64,000 nt of DNA, from NCBI RefSeq assembly GCF_035594125.1, contig NC_087192.1:12990501-13054500 (forward strand), given 5' to 3'. The translations under genes and the position numbers were made by a program. Shown piece by piece: positions 51,892-62,790 of this stretch. Origin of the DNA: Scylla paramamosain. Taxonomy: Eukaryota > Arthropoda > Malacostraca > Decapoda > Portunidae. Within the stretch, counting starts at the first letter, position 1, and every line of letters begins with the position of its first letter. Below the pieces are notes generated by a model, which was not told the origin of the DNA, did not search any database, and worked only from the letters and a program-made list of their open reading frames with translations.

Positions 51892-54800
51892 GTCTTTTAA
51901 GTGTTTGTGAGCGTGATACGCAATAAAGCCCTAAAAGCCAGGGTAATCACATTACATGGGAATAAAACCAAATTTTACCAAGAACTTGCCTTTAAGTGTT
52001 TTTGAGCTCGTTACATACCAAAACGCTAAAACGCATGCAAAATACATTTTATGGAGAAACAGAATAACATTACAAAATACATGTATTTTGAGTGTTTTTG
52101 ATCATGTTATGTATAAAAACGCTTAAATACATGTAAAGAACCTTATTTTTGGGAAACGAAAGAACATTACGAGAAACGTGTATTATGAGTGATTTTTAAT
52201 TTCCTTCAGTACCAAATAACACTCTTTAGAAAAATAAATAAATAAAAAAAAAATGGGATCTTTTTTATTTTTGGTTATTCATCTTCATAGGTACCGAGAT
52301 ATTAAAATTCTGCCAAAACTCACGGAATTTATGTGGAAAAAAGAATATTATCATAGAAGTTAATTATAGTTTTTTTTTCGGATTGTTATGTACCAAACCC
52401 TAAAATGCAAGCAAAGCCACCTATATAAGGAAGTTAAAGGACATTACCAGAAACCTGTCTTTTCAGTGTTTTTCAGCATGTTAGGCACCAAAACGATAAA
52501 TAATATGGAAGTCAGTCAATATGTGAATCCAAAAGAAAATTACAGAAAACGTGTCTTTTCAGTGTTTTACGTAGAAAAACGCTAAAGCGGATACAAACCA
52601 TCCTATATGAAGAAATAGAATAACATTACCAAAAAGATATATTTTGAATGTTTTTGAGCTTCTTACCTACAAAAAATGCAAAAAATGGATGTAAAGCACT
52701 CTATATTAGCAAACAAAAGGACATTACGAGAAACGTGTATAATGAGTGTTTTATAGTTTTAAAAGAATCACAAGGCAATAAACGCAAAAACTCGTGTATA
52801 TAGAGAAATTTTTTACATACCAAAATAAATAAATTCATGAATAACACTTTTAATCGATAAAAAGGAACTACCTTACCAAATTGAGTATTTTGAGTGTTTT
52901 TCACATTCTTAGTTACGAAAATGTAAAATTGCATGCGAAACTACCATCATTTGGGAAAAAAATGACATTACCAGAAAAGTGTCTTTTGAGTGTTTTTTCA
53001 GCGTGATATGCAACAAAGCACTAAAAAGCAGAACGATCACATTATATGGGAATAAAACCAAATTTTACTAAGAATTTGCCTTTAAGTGTTTTTTAACCCC
53101 TTATATACCAAACCGCTAAAACGCATGCAAAACAAACTTTATGGAGAAACAGAATAACATTACCAAAAACATGTATTTTGAGTGTTTTTGATCATGTTAT
53201 CTATAAAAACGCTAAAGTACATGCAAAGAACATTATGTTTGGGAACCAAAAGGACATTACAAGAATCGTGTATTATGAGTGTTTTTTTTAAGTTCCTTAA
53301 GTACCAAAAAGCTAAAACCCACAAATAACACTATTAATTTCGAAAAAAAAATAAATAAATAAAAAATAAATAAAATAAATAGGATTTTTTTTTTTTTGTA
53401 ATTCATATTCATAGGTACCGAGATGCCAAAATTCTGGGAAAATTCAGGGCAATTATGTGATAAAAGAATATTATCAAAAAAGTAAATTTCAGCTTTTTTT
53501 TTTCGAACTGTTATGTACCAAACCCTAAAGTGCATGCAAAGCCTCCTATATGAGGAAATTAAACGACCTTAAAAGAAATCTGTCTTTTGAGTGTTTTTCA
53601 GAATTTTAGGCACCAAAACAATAAATAAATAACTCACTTTATATGGGAATCACTTTTATATGGGAAACAAAACTACTGAAAACGTGTCTTCTCAGTGTTT
53701 TACGTACAAAAACGCTAAAACGGATGCAAACTAACCAATATAAAAAAATAAAAAAACATTACCAAAAAGGTATATTTTGAGTGTTTTTGAGCTTATTACC
53801 TACAAAAAACGGAAAATATTGATTCTTTTCAGTGATTTAAGAAGAAAAACGCTAAAACGGATGCAAACCAATCAATATGAAGAAATAGAATATTACCAAA
53901 AAGATATATTTTGAGTATTTTTCAACTTGTTACCTACAAAAAATGCGAAAATGGATGGAAAGCACTCTATATTGGGAAACAAAAAAACATAACGGGAAAC
54001 GTGTATAATGAGTGTTTTATAGTTTCGCAGGAACCACAAGGCAAAAAACGCAAAAACTCGTGTATATAGAGAAGTTTCTTACATACCAAAATGCTGAAAT
54101 GCATGAATAACACTTTTAATTGAGAAACATGACTACCTTACCAAATGTGTGTATTTTGAGTGTTTTTCACATTCTTAGTTACGAAAATCCCAAATTACAT
54201 GCGAAACTAGCTTTATGTGGGAAAAAAAAAAAGATATTACCAGAAAAGTGTCTTTTGAGTGTTTTTGAGCGTGATGTGCAACAAAGCACTAAAAAGCAGA
54301 ACAATCACATTACATGGGAATAAAACCAACTTTTACGAAGAACTTGCCTTTAAGTGTTTTTTTTAACTCCTTACATACCAAAACGCTAAAACGCATGCAA
54401 AACACCCTTTATGGAGAAACATTACCAAAAACATGTATTTTGAGTGTTTTTGATCATGTTATTTATAAAAACGCTTAAATACATGCAAAGAACCTTATGT
54501 TTGGGAAATGAAAGGACATTACGAGAAACGTGTATTGTGAGTGTTTTTAAGTTCCTTAAGTACCAAAAAAGCTAAAACCCACAAATAACACTCTTTATAG
54601 AGAAAAAAAATATAATTTTTTTTTTTTTTGTTATTCATCTTCATAGGTACTAAGATGCCTAAATTCTGGCAATATTCTTTGGGAATCGAAAAGAAAATTA
54701 CAGAAAACGTGTCTTTTCGGTGTTTTACGTAGAAAAACGCGAAAACGGATAGAAACCAACCAATATGAAGAAATAGAATAACAATACCAAAAAGGTATAT

Positions 54801-56374
54801 TTTGAGTGTTTTTTGAGCTTTTTACCTAAAAAAACGGGAAAATAGATGCAAAGCACTCCCTATTGGGAAAGAAAAGGACATTACGAGAAACGTGTATAAT
54901 GAGTGTCTTATTATTATCCTGCAAAAGAACTTGTGGTTAACAAGAACCACAAGGCAAAAAACGCAAAAACCCGTGTATATAAAGAAGTTTCTTTGATACC
55001 AAAATGCTGAAACTCATGAATGAATCTTAATTGAGAAACAGAACATTACCAAATTTTGAGTGTTTTTTCACATTCTTAGCAAAACCCCAAATAGCATGCG
55101 AATCTAGCTTTATGTGGGAAAAAAATGACATTACCAAAAGTGTCTTTTGAGTGTTTTTAAGCGTGTTAGGCAATAAAGCACTAAAAAGCAGGGTAATCAT
55201 ATTACATTGGAATAAAACCAACTTTTACCAAGAACTTGCCTTGAAGTGTTTTTCAGCTCCTTACATAAGAAATCGTAAAACGCATGCAAAACACTCCTTT
55301 ATGGAGAAGCAGTATAACATTACCAAAAACAAGTGTTTTTGAGTGTTTTTTTTATCATGTTACCTATAAAAACACTTAAATACATGCAAAGATCCCTATA
55401 TTTGGGAAACGAAAGGACATTACGAGAAATGTGTACTATGAATGTTTTTAAGTTCCTTAAGTACCAAAATGTTAAAACCTACAAATAACACTCTTTATAG
55501 AGAAAAAATAAATAAATAAAAAAATAGCATTTTTATTTTTTTGTTATTGATGTTCATAGGTACCAAGATGCCAAAATTCTGCCAAAATTCAGGGAAATTA
55601 TGTGGAAAAAAGAACATTATCGAAAAAGTTAATTTTACCTTTTTTCGGAGTTATGTACCAAACCATAAAGGGTATGCAATGCCACCTATTTGGGAAAATT
55701 TAACGACTTTACAAGAAACCTGTCTTTTGAGTGTTTTTTCGCATGTTAGGCACCAAAACGATAGATTATATGAAAGTCATTCTATATGGAAATCCAAAAC
55801 AAAATTACTGAAAACGTGTCTTTTAAAAGATTTACGTAGAAAAACTCTAAAACATATGCAAACCAACCAATATGAAAAAATAGAATAATATTACCAGAAA
55901 AGTATATTTTGTGTGTTTTTGAGCTTGTTACATAAAAAAACGCAAAAATGCAAAAACGCAAAAATGCAAAGCACTGTATATTAAGAAAAAAAAAAAAACA
56001 TAACGAGAAACGTGTATAATGAGTATTTTATAGTTTCACCTGAATCAAAAGGCAAAAAACGCAAAAACTCGTATGTGTGAAGAAGTTTCCAAGATACCAA
56101 AATGCTGAAACTGATGAATAACTTTCTTAATCAAGAAACAGAGCAACCTTAGTAAATGCGTGTATTTTGAGTGTTTTTTTTTCATATTCTTAGTTACCAG
56201 AACCCCAAATTCCATGCGAAACTAGCTTTATGAGGGAAGAAAATGACAATACTAGAAAAGTGTCTTTGAGTGTTTTTGAGCGTGTTAGGCAATAAAGCAC
56301 TAAAAAGCAGGGCAATCACATTACATGGGAATAAAACACACTTTTACGAAGAACTTGCCTTTTAGTGTTTTTGA
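51892..56374 (+). repeat. Satellite array block, forward orientation
   Basis: Seams lie near 52,300, 53,417, 54,648 and 55,560. Near 53,822 the sequence jumps from m5 ('aatattgat') into m3/m4 ('tcttttcagtgattta'), and at 54,680 from m1 into m3, as at 49,735. Small local duplications occur at 53,632-53,666 ('cactttatatgggaa' twice, imperfect) and 55,938-55,972 ('cgcaaaaatgcaaaaa'). No gene is seen. Confidence 0.9.
54930..54953 (+). repeat. Hairpin variant inside m6 (copy 4)
   Basis: Arms 'cttgtggtt' and 'aaccacaag' face each other across a 6-nt centre 'aacaag'. Apart from the central base change it equals the copy near 50.0 kb, about 4.94 kb away, which is also the distance between the neighbouring cassettes. 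Confidence 0.7.
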
Positions 56375-56852
56375 CTTGCATTTAGTAAGGTTGTTCTGTT
56401 TCTCAATTAAGAGTGTTATTCATGAGTTTCAGCATTTTGGTATCTAGGAAACTTTTCCATATACACGAGTTTTTGCGTTTTTTGCCTTGTGTTTTTTTTT
56501 TAAATATATAACATTCATTATACACTTTTCTCGCAATGTCCCTTTGTTTCCAAATATAGAGTACTTTGTATCAATTTTTTGCGTTTTTTTTGTAGGTAAC
56601 AAGCTCAAAAACACTCAAAATATACATTTTTGGTAATGTTTTTCTGCTTCTTGATATTGGTTGGTTTGCATCAGTTTTAGCGTTTTTCTACGTAAAACAC
56701 TGAGAAGACACATTTTCAATAATTTTCTTTTGGATTTCCACATAGAGTGAGTTCCTTATTATTTATCATTTTGGTGCCTAACAAACTGAAAAACACTTAA
56801 AAGACAGATTTCTGGTAAGGTCTTTAATTTCCTCATATGGGAGGCTTTGCAT
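56375..56852 (-). repeat. Inverted m2-m6 cassette, copy 7 (reverse, next to LINE fragment)
   Basis: It is a complete copy of about 480 bp with the usual joins ('gtttttgac|ttgcatttag', 'ctttgcatg|tcttttcag'). Unlike the other copies, the forward m8 that follows is broken off after about 50 bp by the LINE fragment. Confidence 0.86.
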
Positions 56853-56905
56853 GTCTTTTCAGTGTTTTTTGAGCGTGTTACGCAATAAAGCACTAAAAGC
56901 CAGGG
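56853..56905 (+). repeat. Truncated forward m8 next to the LINE fragment
   Basis: This is a short forward remnant, 'tgagcgtgttacgcaata' to 'gccaggg'. The expected continuation 'caatcacattac' is missing and LINE sequence follows. Confidence 0.85.
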
Positions 56906-57388
56906 AGGCACAGTTTCGGAGAACAATAGGAGGGACCCCATCAGGTCCATAAGCCTTCCGAGGGTTTAGGCCAGCGAGGGCATAGAAAACATTACGAAGA
57001 ATTTTAATAGGTGGCATGAAGTAGTCAGAGGGTGGAGGAGAGGGAGGAACAAGCCCAGAATCGTCCAAGGTTGAGTTTTTAGCAAAGGTTTGAGCAAAGA
57101 GTTCAGCTTTAGAAACAGATGTGATAGCAGTGGTGCCATCTGGTTGAATTTGAGGAGAGAAAGAAGAAAAAGCAAAGTTATTGGAGATATTTTTGGCTAG
57201 ATGCCAGAAATCACGAGGGGAGTTAGATCTTGAAAGGTTTTGACACTTTCTGTTAATGAAATATAAAGTGCATGAGATTCTGGTGATGGAAGGCTTAAGT
57301 ACCCTTTGTGGGCCACCTCTCTATCATGTATAGCACGAGAACAAGCTGTGTTAAACCATGGTTTAGAAGGTTTAGGACGAGAAAAAGA
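56906..57388 (-). mobile_element. Internal fragment of a Jockey/CR1-type LINE at a strand switch
   Basis: About 480 bp of clearly GC-richer, non-satellite DNA. The minus strand encodes the region between the endonuclease and reverse transcriptase domains and the first conserved part of the reverse transcriptase. Neither end of the element is present: there is no 3' UTR, no tail and no start. The left neighbour is forward m8 and the right neighbour is reverse m3/m4, so no target-site duplication is possible or seen. It was therefore not simply inserted here. It was carried in with, or trapped by, a rearrangement that joined two parts of the array. The protein resembles jockey-like elements frequent in decapod crustacean genomes, from memory and unsearched. 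Confidence 0.85.
56906..57388 (-). pseudogene. Broken ORF2 fragment of a Jockey/CR1-type LINE (linker and start of RT)
   Basis: Two reading frames cover the fragment. From about 57,388 to 57,260 the frame reads 'KPSKPWFNTACSRAIHDRE' and on to 'SHALYIS'. At about 57,258-57,262 it shifts; a second frame, open to the left edge, contains 'SPRDFWHLAKNIS', 'PDGTTAITSVSKAELFAQTF', the proline-rich 'VPPSPPPSDYF' and 'AYGPDGVPPIVLRNC'. The last is the conserved entry to the reverse transcriptase domain. The shift probably reflects a small internal deletion. The catalytic aspartates lie further downstream and are absent, so this is a dead fragment. Confidence 0.82.
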
Positions 57389-60300
57389 CTCGTTTTCAGT
57401 AATATTGTTGAATTTGCTGAAAAACACTCAAAGACAGATTTGTGGTAAAGTCGTGTAATTTCTCCATATAGGTGGCTTTGCATGCACTTCTGGGTTTGGT
57501 ACATAATTCCGGAAAAAAGCTAAATTTTTTTTTAAATGTTTTTTTACATAATTTCGCTGAATTTTGCCTGAATTTTGGCATCTTCATACCTATGTAGATG
57601 AATAACTAAAAAAAAAAATTCTATTTTTTTAGTTGTTTATTTTTTCTCTATTTGTGAGTTTTAGTTTTTTGGTACTTAAGGAACTTAAAAACAATCATAA
57701 TACACGATTTTCCTAATGTCCTTTCGTTTCACAGACATAGGGTTCTTTGCATGTATTTAAGCGTTTTTATAGGTAACATGATCAAAAACACTCAAAATAC
57801 ATGTTTTTGGTAATATTATTCTGTTTCTCCATAAAGGGTGTTTTGCATGCGTTTTAGCGTTTTGGTATGTAAGGAGTTTAACTCCTTACATACCAAAACG
57901 CTTAAAGGCAACTTCTACGTAAAAGTTGGTTTAATTCCTATATAATGTGATTATTCTGCTTTTTAGTGCTCTGTTGCATATCACGCTCAAAAACACTCAT
58001 AAGACATTTTTCAGATAATGTCATTTTTTTCCCACATAAAGCAAGTTTTGCATGTAATTTGGGATTTTCGTAACTAATAATGTGAAAAACACTCAAAATA
58101 CACACATTTGGTAAGGTAGTTCTGTTTCTCAATTAAAAGTGTTATTCATGAGTTTTAGCATTTTGGTATGTAAGAAACTTCTCTATATACATGAGTTTTT
58201 GCGTTTTTTGTCTTGTGCTTCTTGTGAAACTATAAAACAATCATTATACACGTTTCTCTAAATATTCTTTTGCTTCCCAATATAGAGTGCTTTCCATCTA
58301 TTTGCCCGTTTTATGTAGGTAAAAAGCTCAAAAACACTTTTTGGTAATGTTATTCTATTTTTTCATATTTGTTGGATTGCATTCGTTTAAGCGTTTTTCT
58401 ACGTAAAACACTGAAAAGACACGTTTTCAATAATTTTTTTTGGGATTCACATATTGACTGACTTCCATATTATTTATCGTTTTGGTGCCTAACATGCTGG
58501 AAAACACTGAAAAGACAGGTTTCTGGTAAAGTCGTTTAACTTCCTTATATAGGTGGCATGCACTTTAGAGTTTGGTACAAAAAAATTCGAAAAAGAGCTA
58601 TAATTAACTTTTTTGTTAATGTTTTTTTTTTCCACATGAATTCCCTGAATTTTGGCAGAATTTTGGCGTCATGGTACCTAAGAAAATCAATATAAGAAAA
58701 AAAGCTATTTTTATTTTTTTTTCTCTCTATACAGAGTGGGTTTTAACGTTTTAGTACTTAAGGAACTTAAAAATGGTCCTAATACACGTTTCTCGTAATG
58801 TCCTTTCGTTTCCCAAACATAGGGTTCTTTCCATGTATTTAAGCGTTTTTTGTAGGTAACATGATCAAAAACACTTAAAACACATGTTTTTAGTAATGTT
58901 ATTCTGCATCTCCATAAAGGATTTTTTGCATGTGTTTTAGCGTTTTGGTTTGTAAGGAGATCAAAAACACTTCAAGGCAAGTTCTTGGTAAAAAGTTGGT
59001 TTTATTCCCATGTAATGTGATTGCCCTGTTTTTTTGTGATTTATTGTCTAACACGCTCAAAAACACTCAAAAGACACTTCTGGTAATGTCATTTTTTTTC
59101 CAACATAGTTTCGCGTGCTATTTGGGGTTTTGCTAACTATGAATGTGAAAAAAAAAAACACTCAAAATACACGCATTTGATAAGATTGTTCTGTTTCTCA
59201 ATTAATATTGTTATTCAAGAGTTTTAGCATTTTGATATCTAAGAAACTTCTTTATGTACACTAATTTTTGCGTTTTTCTGATTCAAAAATAATAAGACAC
59301 TCATTATACACGTTTCTCGTAATGTCCTTTTGTTTTCCAATAGGGAGTGCTTTGCATCCATTTTCGCGTTTTTTGTAGGTAACAAGCTCAAAAACACTCA
59401 AAATGTACCTTTTTGGTAATGTTATTTTATTTCTTCTTATTGGTTGGTTTGCATCCGTTTTAGTGTTTTTCTACGTAAAACACCGAAAAGACACGTTTTC
59501 AGTAATTTTGTTTTAGTTTCCCATATAGAGTGACTTCCATGTTATTTACGGTTATGGTGCCTAAGAAGCTGAAAAACACTCATAAGACAGTTTTCTGGCG
59601 TTTAATTTCCCCATATAGGTGGCTTTGCATGCACTTTAGTGTTTGGTACATAACAGTACGAAAAAAAAAAAGCTAAAATTAACTTTTTTAATAATTGACT
59701 CATAATTTCCTTAATTTTGCCCAAATTTTGGCATCTCGGTACCTGTGAAGATGAAAAAGAAAGAAAAAAATATTGTATCTTTTTTTACTTTCTTTTTTCT
59801 CAATAAAGAGTGATATTTGTGTCTTTTAGCTTTTTGGTAAATAATGATCTTAAAAACACTCGTAATACACGTTTCTCGCAATGTCCTTTCATTTCCCAAA
59901 AATAGGGTTCTTTGCATGTATTTAAGCGTTTTTATTGGTAACATGATCAAAAACACTCAAAATATATGTTTTTGGTAATGCTATTCTCTTTCTCCATAAA
60001 GTGTATTTTGCATGCGTTTTAGCGTTTTGGTATATAAGGAGCTGAAAACACTTAAAGGCAAGTTCTTGGTAAAAATTGATTTTATTGCCATGTAAAGTGA
60101 TTCCCCTGCTTTTTAGTGCTTTATTGCCTATCACGCTCAAAAACACTCAAAAGACACTTTTCTGGTAATGTCATATTTTTCCCACATAAAGCTGGTTTCG
60201 CATGCAATTTGGTATTTTGGTAACTAAGAATGTGAAAAGCAGTCAAAATACACGCATTTAGTAAAGTTGTTCTGTTTCTCAATTAAGAGTGTTATTCATG

Positions 60301-61782
60301 AGTTTCAGCATTTTGGTATATAGGAAACTTCTCCATATACACGAGTTTTGCGTTTTTTGCCTTGTGGTTCTTTTGAACTATAAAACATTCATTATACACT
60401 TTTCTCGCAATGTCCCTTTGTTTCCCAAGATAGAGTGCTTTGTATCAATTTTTTGCGTTTTTTTGTAGGTAACAAGCTCAAAAACACTCAAAATATACCT
60501 TTTTGGTAATGTTTTTCTACTTGATATTGATTGGTTTGCATCAGTTTTAGCGTTTATCTACGTAAAACACTGAAAAGATACTTTTTCAGTAATTTTGTGA
60601 TGTATTCCCACATTTAGTGACTTCCATATTATTTATCGTTTTGGTGCCTAACATGCTGAAAAAAAACACAAAAGACAGGTTTCTGGTAAGGTCGTTTAAT
60701 TTCCCCATGCTAAAGTGCTTTGCATGCACTTTAGGGTTTGGTACATAACAGTCCGAAAAAAAAGCTAAAATTAACTCTTTTTCATAATGTTCTTTTTTCA
60801 CACAATTTCCCTATTTTTGCATCTAAGTACCTATGAAGAAGAATAACAAAATAAAAATCCTATTTTTTTTGTTATTTCTTTATTTTTTTCTTTATAAAGA
60901 GGTTTTAGCTTTTTGGTACTTATGGAACTTAAAAACAAGCATAATACACGTTTTTCGTAATGTCCTTTCGTTTCCCAGACATAGGGTTCTTAGCATGTAT
61001 TTAAGTGTTTTTAGAGGTAACACTCAAAATATATGTTTTTGGTAATGTTAATCTGTTTCTCCGTAAAGGGTGTTTTGCATGTGTTTTTAGCGTTTTGGTA
61101 TATAAGGAGTTAAAAAACACTTAAAGGCAAGTTCTTGGTAAAAGTTGGTTTTATTCCGTTGTAATGTGATTGCCCTCCTTTTTAGTGCTTTATTGCCTAA
61201 CTCTCTCAAAAACCCTCAAAAGACACTTTTCTGGTTATATCATTTTTTATCCCACATAAAGCTTGTTTCGCATGCTTTTTGGTGTTCTAGTAACTAAGAA
61301 TGTGAAAAACACTCAAAATACACGCATTTAGTAATGTTATTCTGTTTCTTAATTAAGAATGTTATTCAGGAGTTTCAGCATTTTGGTATCTAAGAAACTT
61401 CTCCATATACACTAGTTTTTGCGTTTTTTGCTTTGTGGTTCTTGGGAAACTATAAAATACTCATTATACACGTTTCTCGTAATGTCTTTTTGTTTCCCAA
61501 TATAGAGTGCTTTGCATCTATTTTCGCGTTTTTTTATTTTTTTTTGTTAGAAGCTCAAAAATACTTAAAATATATCTTTTTGGTAATGTTATTCTATATC
61601 TTCATATTGATCTGTTTGCATCAGTTTTAACATTTTTTACGTAAAACACTGAAAAGACACGTTTTCAGTAATTTTGTTTTGGATTCCCATATAGAGTGAT
61701 TTCCATATTATTTATCGTTTTGGTGCTTATCATGCTGAAAAACACTCAAAAGACAGTTTTCTTGTAAAGTCGTTTAATTTCC
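57389..61782 (-). repeat. Satellite array block, reverse orientation
   Basis: HOR seams lie near 57,585, 58,674, 59,737 and 60,828. The first 3 kb is an inverted copy of 4.1-7.1 kb: paired markers sum to about 64,350, including the unusual m1 word 'ttgactcataattt' near 59,695 and its complement near 4,640. It ends at 61,783 where reverse m2 meets forward m4. No gene is seen. Confidence 0.9.
57856..57902. repeat. 47-nt near-perfect palindrome
   Basis: Arms of 23 nt (57,856-57,878 and 57,880-57,902) are exact reverse complements around a single T: 'ggtatgtaaggagtt' t 'aactccttacatacc' with 'gcgtttt'/'aaaacgc' outside. The left arm is normal reverse m9. The right arm is its inverted copy, after which the reverse array continues with 'ttaaaggcaac'. 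It looks like a templated fold-back insertion of about 25 nt. Confidence 0.95.
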
Positions 61783-62312
61783 TCGTAGAAAAACGCTAAA
61801 ACGCATGTAAACCAACGAATATGAAAAGATAGAATAATATTACCAGAAAAGTATATTTTGTGTGTTTTTGAGCTTGTTACATAAAAAAAAAACGCAAAAA
61901 TGGATGCAAAGCACTGTATATTAGGAAAAAAAATGGACATAACGAAAAACGTGTATAATGAGTGTTTTATAGTTTCACCAGAATCACAAGGCAAACAACG
62001 CAAAAACTTGCCTGTGTGGAGAAGTTTCTAAGATACCAAAATGCTGAAACTCATGAATAACACTCTTAATCAAGAAACAGAACAACCTTACTAAATGCGT
62101 GTATTTTGAGTGTGTTTTTTTACATTCTTAGTTACCAAAACCCCAAATTCCATGCGAAACTAACTTTATGTGTGAATAAAATGACATTACCAGAAAAGTG
62201 TCTTTGAGTGTTTTTGAGCATGTTAGGCAATAAAGCACTAAAAAGCAGGGCAATCACATAACATGGGAATAAAACCAACTTTTACGAAAAACTTGGCTTT
62301 TAGTGTTTTTGA
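61783..62312 (+). repeat. Short forward satellite segment after shared inversion junction
   Basis: Forward m4 to m8 run up to the next cassette. The left edge, 'taatttcc|tcgtaga', is the complement of the join at 13,299. Sequence here is nearly the same as 40.9-41.43 kb, where the array continues leftwards without any switch. The uninterrupted form at 40.9 kb is presumably the ancestral one. Confidence 0.82.
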
Positions 62313-62790
62313 CACGCATTTAGTAAGGTTGTTCTGTTTCTCAATTAAGAGTGTTATTCATGAGTTTCAGCATTTTAGTATCTAGGAAGCTTTTCCATAT
62401 ACACGAGTTTTTGCGTTTTTTGGCTTGTGGTTTTTTTGAACTATAAAACATTCATTATACACTTTTCTCGCAATGTCCCTTTGTTTCCCAATATAGAGTG
62501 TTTTGTATCAATTTTGTGTTTTTTTTTTGTATGTAACAAGCTCAAAAACACTCAAAATATATATTTTTGGTAATGTTTTTCTGCTTCTTGATATTGGTTG
62601 GTTTGCATCAGTTTTAGCGTTTTTCTACGTAAAAGACTGAGAAGACAAGTTTTCAGTAATTTTCTTTTGGATTCCCACATAGAGAGAGTTCCTTATTATT
62701 CATCGTTTTGGTGACTAACATGCTGAAAAACACTCAAAAGACAGTTTTCTGGTAAGGGCTCTTATTTCCTGATATGCGAGGCCTTGCATG
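62313..62790 (-). repeat. Inverted m2-m6 cassette, copy 8 (reverse inside forward block)
   Basis: It is a complete copy, closely similar to copy 5 (offset about 20,885), including the shared details 'aggaagctttt' and 'gagagagttcc'. Confidence 0.87.

Noticed and set aside
56906..57388. Host gene exon in the GC-richer island near 57 kb
   Set aside because: The translation has the LINE signature 'AYGPDGVPP' at the start of the reverse transcriptase domain, has a frameshift, and lacks splice-site structure.
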